Source: Chitinophagales bacterium | Lineage (GTDB): Bacteria > Bacteroidota > Bacteroidia > Chitinophagales > UBA10324 | Length of the DNA: 5,633 nt | NCBI GenBank assembly: GCA_013695715.1 | Contig: JACCZZ010000116.1 | Coordinates: 1 to 5,633, forward strand | Reading direction: 5' to 3' | Part shown: positions 1 through 4,872 of the stretch, piece by piece | Layout of the letters: the number at the start of each line of letters is the position of its first letter | Numbering within the stretch: position 1 is the first letter of the stretch | Position numbers and translations under genes: made by a program | Notes under the pieces: model-generated | What the model was told of the DNA's origin: nothing | The model's input: the letters and a program-made list of their open reading frames with translations, nothing else | Databases searched by the model: none

Positions 1-322
1 GCTTATATAGTAGAGGTGGAATAAGTAAGCTGCTGCATGTAAAATTTTCTTGCAACACTGTAATCCAGGGAAGCAGTTGTCTGGAAAACTCATTACTGAA
101 GGACTGAATGTTTATGGTGGTGAAGCCCTCTGCTGAATGAATTAAGTATGAGAAAAGATGGCTGAGGTCTTTGCTATTTTCGTCTGCGTCATGGTGGTGA
201 GTAGCATTATTTCCCGGTAAACTCTGGTCCGTGGCATGGTGATGATGCGGTATGAAGTTATGGCCAAATAGAATGGTTGAACTAACGGAAACAATTAAAA
301 TAACTATATACTTTCTCAGCAT
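1..322 (-). CDS. Small His-rich exported protein with IPHHHH motif, 3' end beyond the window
   Basis: A reading frame opens with ATG at 322-320 and stays open for 107 codons to the left edge, so its C-terminus is missing. Residues 1-20 (MLRKYIVILIVSVSSTILFG) form a basic, then hydrophobic signal peptide or membrane anchor without a lipobox Cys. The motif HNFIPHHHH follows at about 21-29 and a second cluster, HHHD, at 42-45. The rest is mixed polar and hydrophobic, with LFSYLIHSAEGF at about 56-67. Small Bacteroidota proteins with an IPHHHH motif after the signal peptide often sit beside metal-efflux genes, so periplasmic metal binding is plausible, but that is inference from context. A degenerate relative lies upstream at 754-899. 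A TACCTTTG promoter element ends only 5 bases before the ATG. The continuous frame and signal-peptide structure make a real gene likely; the function is unknown. Confidence 0.65.
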   Translation of the reverse strand, partial: MLRKYIVILIVSVSSTILFGHNFIPHHHHATDQSLPGNNATHHHDADENSKDLSHLFSYLIHSAEGFTTINIQSFSNEFSRQLLPWITVLQENFTCSSLLIPPLLYK

Positions 323-327
323 CAGTA

Positions 328-335
328 CAAAGGTA
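328..335 (-). promoter_or_regulatory. Candidate Bacteroidota -7 promoter element (TACCTTTG)
   Basis: Read on the minus strand, this 8-mer matches the Bacteroidota consensus TAnnTTTG exactly, just ahead of the His-rich gene. A TTG that could be the -33 element is at 361-359, but the 23-base spacer is a few bases longer than usual. If the element is used, transcription would begin almost on the ATG at 322, giving a nearly leaderless mRNA. The match is short and could be chance. Confidence 0.35.
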
Positions 336-493
336 ATGGTTATTTGGAATGAATATCCCAATCTTCATTATTCTTCTGCCTTATCACTATACAGAAGGTA
401 TGACTTCATAAATTGATTTTCGAGCAGCATTGAAAGTAATTACCAACTTCTAATAAAGAATTGAGTCCACCGTGGAAACTCCATTATTCTTCT

Positions 494-538
494 TTATGAT
501 ACAAAATATAAAGTGACCTGAAGCACAGTTATCAATCC
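494..538 (-). pseudogene. Short remnant of a PepSY-type membrane protein 3' end
   Basis: The minus strand reads GLITVLQVTLYFVS followed by TAA. This closely matches GLITVLSGFTLYFVSS in the last membrane helix of the PepSY gene at the right end of the window. At the DNA level, 522-538 matches 4964-4980 at 16 of 17 bases and 495-504 matches 4935-4944 at 10 of 10, with a one-codon length difference between them. Similarity fades upstream of 538, so only the C-terminal helix can be recognised. It is too short to function and is best read as what is left of a second PepSY gene. Confidence 0.5.
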
Positions 539-753
539 TCAATTGCCTGCACACAACCTAATCCTGAATGGTACGCTAATCCATTGCTGAGTATTTGTTT
601 TAATAGCTCTTCTTCGTGCTAATAGAGTATTGAGAAATTTCCTCCGAGTCCTGTGGTAATTGGCGCCCGTTCAGGAGAACCGAATCCTTCCGGGATCTGG
701 GTACTATGCTTAGTTGCAATCAACCCGTGACCTGCTGTCGTGCCTAGTAAATA

Positions 754-899
754 TCAATCTAATCTTCGATAACAGTAGTCACGGTCATCATTGTAACGGT
801 GATGGAAGGTGATTGCTATTTCCGCGTGGTGGTGGTGAGGAATAAGATTGTGCACCAATTAAAAAAACTAAAGGCGATAGCAATAAACAATTTGCGAAC
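754..899 (-). pseudogene. Degenerate second copy of the IPHHHH small exported protein
   Basis: From 899 downward the minus strand encodes a signal-peptide-like stretch, VRKLFIAIAFSFF, resembling LRKYIVILIVS at the start of the intact gene at 322. The frame then shifts after a T run (862-867 region). Another frame continues from 855 as VHNLIPHHHHAEIAITFHH, matching HNFIPHHHH of the intact gene, and reaches TGA at 754-756. No ATG is found at the expected start. At least two lesions are needed, a net one-base shift and loss of the start, and the part after the His cluster does not obviously align with the intact gene. It sits directly downstream of the superoxide dismutase. It is probably not expressed as a useful protein. 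Confidence 0.5.
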
Positions 900-937
900 A
901 CTAATCTCTTGGCACGAAGGCAGGAAAATACATTCTC

Positions 938-1663
938 TCATTTAACTAATTTCAAAGCGGCATCAAGCCGCAGTGCTGCATTGTCCCAATTAAGAATGTT
1001 GAACAAGGCATCAACAAAATCTGTTCTCTTGTTTTTGTATTTTAAATAATAGGCGTGTTCCCAAACATCAATTACCATCAGAGGAATACAACCCCATTGT
1101 GTAAGTTTTTCGTGGTTCTCACATTGTAAAAGTGTGATGCTATCTGAATAAGGTTGGTATGCCAAAATTCCCCAACCGTTGCCATCAATATTTTTTGAAG
1201 TTGCTGCAATGTATAATTTGAGTTTGTCGTAAGTGCCATAGTTTTTTTCAATTCTCTTTAATAATTCTCCTGATGGTTGGGTTTTTTTATTGGTAAGGTT
1301 TGTCCAGAAGATTGAATGCAGAATGTGAGATGAAAAATGAAATGAAAGCTTTTTTGTCCAGAAATCAATAGTTTCAAGGTTGTTGCTATCCAATGCTTCT
1401 TTTACTTTTTTTAAATCATTATTTGCTCCTTTCACTGCTCCACCGTGATGAAAAGTATAATGCAGATGCATTGTTTCTGCATCCATATATGGCTCTAAAA
1501 AATTCTCAGCATAAGGCAAAGTTTGCTGAATGAAGTTTCCATTTTCATCAACTAGTTTGTCAATACCGCTTTCGTTTACGGATGCTGCCAGTGATGAGTT
1601 CGCTGGAAGGATTGTTGCACCTCCAATTATTAAACTATTTTGAATAAATTGCTTTCTGTCCAT
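938..1663 (-). CDS. chrC: Exported-type Fe/Mn superoxide dismutase, ChrC-like
   Basis: This 241-residue protein converts superoxide to H2O2 and O2. Residues 1-27 form a signal peptide: DRKQFI resembles a Tat motif with Lys in place of the second Arg, a hydrophobic stretch follows, then SSLAA as a cleavage region. The dismutase fold begins at LPYAENFLEPYMD (49-61). The four metal ligands are present: His68, His116 (in HSIFW), Asp199 and His203 (in DVWEHAYYLKYKNKR). Two second-shell positions differ from the common bacterial enzymes. CENH (181-184) has His where most have Gln, as in archaeal Sulfolobus-type enzymes, and Ala76 occupies the place of the gateway Tyr (Tyr34 in E. coli and human numbering). 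The ATG is 6 bases beyond the chrA stop, so the two genes are almost certainly co-transcribed. ChrC of proteobacterial chrBAC operons is also a superoxide dismutase, which supports a role against superoxide formed during chromate reduction. The family call is firm; export and the symbol are inference. Confidence 0.93.
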   Translation of the reverse strand: MDRKQFIQNSLIIGGATILPANSSLAASVNESGIDKLVDENGNFIQQTLPYAENFLEPYMDAETMHLHYTFHHGGAVKGANNDLKKVKEALDSNNLETIDFWTKKLSFHFSSHILHSIFWTNLTNKKTQPSGELLKRIEKNYGTYDKLKLYIAATSKNIDGNGWGILAYQPYSDSITLLQCENHEKLTQWGCIPLMVIDVWEHAYYLKYKNKRTDFVDALFNILNWDNAALRLDAALKLVK

Positions 1664-1669
1664 TGTTAT

Positions 1670-2839
1670 CTATAATACTGTTTTTAAAATGAGCCCGATT
1701 ACAGCTGCAATCAAAATAATGTATGATTCCTGGATTTTCTTTAGGTAAATTAATGCTAAGATAGTAACTAATGCAATCAATGCAGATGGAATATCTGTAA
1801 TGCTGCGACTGGCGATAATTACAACTGCACCTACTAATGCACCGATTACCGCTGCTGTTATGCCGTCAACAAATGCTTTGATGCTTTTGTTTTTTGCAAT
1901 TCTTTTGAAGTAAGGGGCTGGAATGACAGTAAGCAAGTAACAGGGAAGAAAGGTTGCCAGTGCTGCGACACAAGCTCCGGGAAAACCAGCCACAAGATAG
2001 CCAATGAACCCAACTGTGATAACAACAGGGCCAGGTGTTATCATTGCTACTGCCACCGCATCTAAGAATTGTTTTTCATTCAACCAATGATATTCTGACA
2101 CAACACCACCATGTAAAAACGGAACGATTGCCAAACCACTACCAAAAACAAATGCACCTGCTTTGGTAAAAAATATTGCAATTTTAATAAGTGTAGATGT
2201 TTCATATTCCCAAAAACCTATTCCTGTGAGTAAAATGAAGTTTGCTGCGCCCTTTTGCATCCATTTAGGTGGAGCTTTAATGAGCATATACAGCAGCCCT
2301 GCACCCACAAATAATAGAACACTTTCAGATTGAGTGATAGCAGTAATTACACCTGCTATTATAAAAAATAACCATAGTACCCAATTTGTTTTTAATGATT
2401 GAAGATTGAATTTACCAATAGATTTTGTTGTGAGCTTGTAGCTGCTTATGGAGATAATTCCAATCACTGCTGCACCAACTCCATAAAAAACTGCCTGCAT
2501 CCATGGTAAACCGCCAAAAAGTTTATAGGCGATTCCAAGAAGCACTACCATTATGAAAGATGGCAGCACAAATGCCAAGCCTACAAGGGTTGCACCGATT
2601 ACTCGATAATGAACAAAGCCTAAATAAATTCCTAATTGTGCTGCTAAAGGTCCAGGGGCAAGCTGTGCAAGTGCTAACCCTTCCTTATATTCTTCTTCCG
2701 AAATCCATTTATGTTCTTCAACTAAGTCTCTGTGCATATAGCCCACTAATGCAACTGGTCCTCCGAAACCTGCATAGCCAAGTTTGAGAAAATAAAGCAC
2801 AAGCTGACGGAGAGTATAGCTGGATGAGGCTTCTAACAT
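1670..2839 (-). CDS. chrA: Chromate transporter ChrA (CHR family, two-domain)
   Basis: This inner-membrane transporter has 389 residues, the usual length for a long-chain ChrA, which expels chromate from the cytoplasm using the membrane potential. It shows the two homologous CHR halves. In the N-half, GFGGP (24-28), Trp45 and AQLAPGPLAAQ (58-68) are followed by several hydrophobic helices. In the C-half, FVFGSGLAIVP (230-240), Trp252 and MITPGPVVIT (266-275) repeat the same pattern, again followed by helices to the C-terminus. The hydrophilic break near 187-196 separates the halves. The stop TAG lies 6 bases before the dismutase ATG. Upstream are 362 bases containing a truncated ChrB-domain start, then the ChrB-AraC regulator. 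The start chosen is the first ATG of the frame, and no clear Shine-Dalgarno sequence is seen, which is common in Bacteroidota. Chromate is the family's usual substrate, and the ChrB and dismutase neighbours support it here; sulfate-like anions cannot be excluded. Confidence 0.95.
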   Translation of the reverse strand: MLEASSSYTLRQLVLYFLKLGYAGFGGPVALVGYMHRDLVEEHKWISEEEYKEGLALAQLAPGPLAAQLGIYLGFVHYRVIGATLVGLAFVLPSFIMVVLLGIAYKLFGGLPWMQAVFYGVGAAVIGIISISSYKLTTKSIGKFNLQSLKTNWVLWLFFIIAGVITAITQSESVLLFVGAGLLYMLIKAPPKWMQKGAANFILLTGIGFWEYETSTLIKIAIFFTKAGAFVFGSGLAIVPFLHGGVVSEYHWLNEKQFLDAVAVAMITPGPVVITVGFIGYLVAGFPGACVAALATFLPCYLLTVIPAPYFKRIAKNKSIKAFVDGITAAVIGALVGAVVIIASRSITDIPSALIALVTILALIYLKKIQESYIILIAAVIGLILKTVL

Positions 2840-3042
2840 GTGGTTGGTTTCAATTTAACTGATCTTTATCTAATGCGTAATACTAAGAAATCATAAATCC
2901 AAAGTGCTGCCTGGTTGCCATTGTGAGTGGGAACTGCTAATAAATAATTTACTTTCCAAGCGCTGCAATGAACGCATGTAGTGTTTGAAGAGAAAAGACA
3001 TCTTTTACCATCAGGTTAGTTTGAGAGGAAGATGCACAGTTA

Positions 3043-3123
3043 AGAAGCATCGTTGTGATTCCTGATGAGCCACGGGCAAGCAATACGGTCAATCTTGGGA
3101 TGTTCTCTTGTTATCCATTTCAT
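3043..3123 (-). pseudogene. Truncated second ChrB-domain gene, 5' end only
   Basis: An ATG at 3123-3121 begins MKWITREHPKIDRIACPWLI, identical to the first 20 residues of the ChrB-AraC regulator at 4047. It then breaks off into RNHNDAS and a TAA at 3042-3040. The first 35 bases are identical to the regulator gene, and the next 25 differ at seven third codon positions, all synonymous. No similarity continues upstream of either ATG. The pattern shows that this was once a true ChrB-domain gene, possibly a stand-alone ChrB protein placed before chrA, and that a deletion removed the rest. A 27-residue peptide is unlikely to be functional. Confidence 0.65.
3064..3123 (-). repeat. Direct repeat, copy 1 (chrB 5' end)
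   Basis: This 60-base copy matches 3988-4047 at 53 of 60 positions, with the 35 bases at 3089-3123 identical to 4013-4047. The copies are in the same orientation and 924 bases apart, so recombination between them would remove most of the ChrB-AraC regulator. Confidence 0.8.
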
Positions 3124-3201
3124 TTTATAGAAGCATTAGGGAGCAAAGATGCCATCTCTGTTACTGATAAAATAGAATGGAATTGACTTTTGGAACAGGA
3201 A

Positions 3202-4047
3202 TTACTTTTTACGAATATTTTTTTTGTAAGCCAGGGGGCTTTTACCTGTTTCCTTTTTGAAAATACGTGTGAAATGGCTTTGGTCTGAAAAGCCTGTGAG
3301 GTAAGCAATTTCAGTGAGAGAGTATTTTTGGGAATGAATTAGCTGAATGGCTTTTTCAATACGCAGTTTACGGATGTATTCACCAAAAGAGAGGTCTTCA
3401 AAATATTTGGAAAATTCTCTTGATAAATAGGAGGGATGCACTTCAAGATTCTTAGAAATTTCCTTTAAGCTCAGTGAAAGGTTCGTGTCAATCTGATCTT
3501 GTATAATTTCTTTCAATTCCTTTGCCCATGCAGGTGTTTTCTTTTTTCCTCCCTTTTTTTCTTTCAGGAATTTATTGAAAACATTGAGCAATAAATTTTC
3601 AAACTGACTTTGAGTATGCTTCTCCTGTTGTAAATACTTTGCCCAACTATATAAAGCATCGTAAATCATCATTCCCTTTTCCAGTAATTCATAATCATCT
3701 GCATTGTTATATGCAAGACCTGCTGAAATAGCCCACAAGCCGCTTGACTGGTTAGCAATGTCATGTCTGTCAGTATCCGCGCCGCGCACTATAACGGCGA
3801 TGGTGTGTATGGCTGAATCATTGATTTTATATTTTTCTAAAAAGTAATCAAACGTGCAGTGATCACCATAATGGCTAAATTCCACATCGGGAACATCAAA
3901 CGGAATGGCCTTGAATTTTTTTGCCGTTGTTTTTACTTCACTAAACGGAACATAGATAATCTCAGCATCTTTATCAATAAAACGCTTTATTAGCCAGGGA
4001 CAGGCGATACGATCAATCTTGGGATGTTCTCTTGTTATCCATTTCAT
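3202..4047 (-). CDS. ChrB C-terminal-type domain fused to an AraC-family DNA-binding domain
   Basis: This is a 281-residue cytoplasmic protein with two clear parts. Residues 1-140 match the ChrB C-terminal domain (Chrome_Resist type): REHPKIDRIACPW (6-18), RFIDKDAEIIYVP (22-34), SHYGDHCTFDYFL (58-70), IVRGADTDRHD (86-96), GLWAISAGLAYNNADD (103-118) and GMMIYDALYSW (125-135). Cys16, His63, Cys64 and the Asp/His of GADTDRHD are candidate ligand or sensor residues, which is inference. A Lys-rich linker (161-171) follows. Residues 177-278 are an AraC/XylS DNA-binding domain with two helix-turn-helix units, near 192-213 (SLKEISKNLEVHPSYLSREF) and 243-266 (LTEIAYLTGFSDQSHFTRIF), and the family ending GKSPLAYKK. 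Classical ChrB regulators instead carry a different N-terminal DNA-binding region ahead of this domain. The protein probably senses chromate, or a consequence of it, and controls the downstream chrA and dismutase genes. The ATG is supported by the ChrB domain beginning at residue 1. The domains are firm; the ligand and targets are inferred. Confidence 0.93.
   Translation of the reverse strand: MKWITREHPKIDRIACPWLIKRFIDKDAEIIYVPFSEVKTTAKKFKAIPFDVPDVEFSHYGDHCTFDYFLEKYKINDSAIHTIAVIVRGADTDRHDIANQSSGLWAISAGLAYNNADDYELLEKGMMIYDALYSWAKYLQQEKHTQSQFENLLLNVFNKFLKEKKGGKKKTPAWAKELKEIIQDQIDTNLSLSLKEISKNLEVHPSYLSREFSKYFEDLSFGEYIRKLRIEKAIQLIHSQKYSLTEIAYLTGFSDQSHFTRIFKKETGKSPLAYKKNIRKK
3988..4047 (-). repeat. 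Direct repeat, copy 2 (start of ChrB-AraC gene)
   Basis: This is the partner of the repeat at 3064-3123 and encodes the first 20 residues of the intact regulator. All seven differences between the copies fall in third codon positions and leave the protein unchanged. Confidence 0.8.
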
Positions 4048-4090
4048 CTTCTTTTAATGATCTGCAATTAAAGATTAACAATAAAATTTG
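4048..4090 (-). promoter_or_regulatory. Short leader of the chromate operon
   Basis: Only 43 bases separate the regulator's ATG from the stop of the broken T9SS gene, so the operon promoter must lie here or inside the 3' end of that remnant. I find no good TAnnTTTG element. An imperfect inverted repeat (TGATCT at 4058-4063, AGATTA at 4072-4077, 5 of 6 bases pairing) could be an operator but is weak. AAAAGAAG directly touches the ATG, too close for a normal Shine-Dalgarno site. Confidence 0.25.
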
Positions 4091-4771
4091 CTATTCCTTT
4101 ACCAGCCTAAGCAAAATCGCTTTATCATCTTTTGAGGTGCAATGTAAAAAGTAGCAGCTTGGAGGCAAATGTGAAATGTCGTGATCAACTGTCAGAGAAT
4201 TAGAAACTGAAATCCATTCGATCAAAAATTTTAACCGTTCCTGTAAAAGGTTTATTAAAGGCTATATGCAGATTATCACTTGCTGGATTAGGAAATAATT
4301 GAATGTTTTCACTAATCAATTCTGGAATTACAGAGACTCCAAGTGTACTGCCTGTACATGTTATGGTATCAGTGTATTGTGATTGCCCTAATTCGCAAAT
4401 TCCGACTACGACGAAACCATATCCTGGATCATCGGGATCAGTGTTAAAATTTAGAGCTATTGATATGATTCATTCGCATCCACCCACCACTCCATGCTGT
4501 CAATAAAGGCAGCCAGACACACAGGGTAGCAAAAGCATGATGCCCATGTTTCTGGACTCGTTCTTTTAATACGGTTAATCTTTATGTAGAAGCCCTGATT
4601 AGTTATATTGGTCAACTTGATTGGAGCCAGCAAAAAATCACCCGGTTCACCTGTTGCATTGATGCTATCTAATTGAAGAGAGTAGTTGCTCTGAGCCAAT
4701 AACATTCCTTCGGGAGTTAGTAAAACCAGGATGCTGAAACCAAAAATATTCTTATATTTATTTTTTGCTCT
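4091..4771 (-). pseudogene. Small T9SS-secreted protein, broken by two frameshifts
   Basis: Three consecutive minus-strand segments form one former gene. The first (4771-4457) encodes a signal peptide (KNIFGFSILVLLTPEGMLLA) then QSNYSLQLDS, a Cys-rich stretch (ASCFCYPVCLAAFID) and a stop after NESYQ. The second (about 4469-4200), in another frame, continues with ISIALNFNTDPDDPGYG and begins the sorting domain with NIQLFPNPASDNLHIAF and TGTVKIFDRM. The third (about 4213-4091), back in the first frame, completes it with SNSLTVDHDISHLPP and ILLRLVKE. This is a type A T9SS C-terminal sorting domain (PNPASD motif, ending on a conserved beta-strand and Lys), which directs secretion across the outer membrane in Bacteroidota. 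The two shifts compensate each other, near 4470 and 4213. No ATG precedes the signal peptide; the only Met, at 4705, lies inside it, a third defect. The function of the mature part is unknown. Confidence 0.8.
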
Positions 4772-4872
4772 TTAAATATTATTAAAAGCTTTCCTTCAAA
4801 ACTAAATTAAACATATGAATATCAAATAACAATTAGGATTACCTTACTTAGTAGCAGGTACTGGGATTTGTA
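4772..4872. other. Spacer between the PepSY and T9SS remnants
   Basis: This is about 100 AT-rich bases between the PepSY stop and the T9SS remnant. I see no gene, strong hairpin terminator or clear promoter element in it. Confidence 0.4.

Larger units (their letters stand above)
323..937. other. 615-bp stretch without an intact gene, made of gene remnants
   Basis: No frame on either strand gives a convincing complete gene here. On the minus strand the stretch holds the remnant of a second IPHHHH protein (754-899) and a copy of the PepSY gene's 3' end (494-538). A further frame runs from 753 to 532. It is open for 44 codons, meets a TAG at 619-621, then continues for 28 codons to a TGA at 532-534. 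Its product contains QIPEGFGSPERAPITT and HEEELLKQILSNG, which read like protein, but I do not recognise a family. I see no tRNA, no clear terminator and no transposon end. The picture is of decayed coding DNA and not a designed intergenic region. Confidence 0.5.
2840..3201. other. Region between the regulator and chrA, with a chrB remnant
   Basis: This 362-base stretch separates two genes of the same operon direction. It contains the truncated ChrB-domain start at 3043-3123. It also contains, in another minus frame, an open stretch of 53 codons from 3110 to 2949 that includes MLLNCASSSQTNLM and FSLQTLHAFIAALGK. That stretch has no family I recognise and overlaps the chrB remnant in its first part. 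The last 110 bases before chrA show no recognisable promoter, terminator or strong hairpin. The distance is long enough for chrA to have its own promoter, but I cannot point to one. Confidence 0.4.

Noticed and set aside
532..856. Recoding of TGA and TAG as sense codons in a single small gene
   Set aside because: The frame also lacks a start codon and has a frameshift at its 5' end, and the intact genes use TAA and TAG as normal stops; decay is simpler.
2560..2787. Plus-strand open frame of 75 codons
   Set aside because: It lies wholly opposite the N-terminal part of chrA, which has clear family motifs; it is a shadow frame.
3120..3308. Minus-strand open frame of 62 codons
   Set aside because: It overlaps the conserved AraC C-terminus of the regulator in another frame and has no recognisable domain.
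4058..4077. Inverted repeat TGATCT / AGATTA as an operator for the ChrB-AraC protein
   Set aside because: The arms are only six bases with one mismatch in AT-rich DNA, and AraC-type regulators usually bind direct repeats; it is mentioned only under the leader region.
4303..4506. Plus-strand open frame of 67 codons
   Set aside because: It is antisense to the T9SS remnant, whose sorting domain is recognisable on the other strand.
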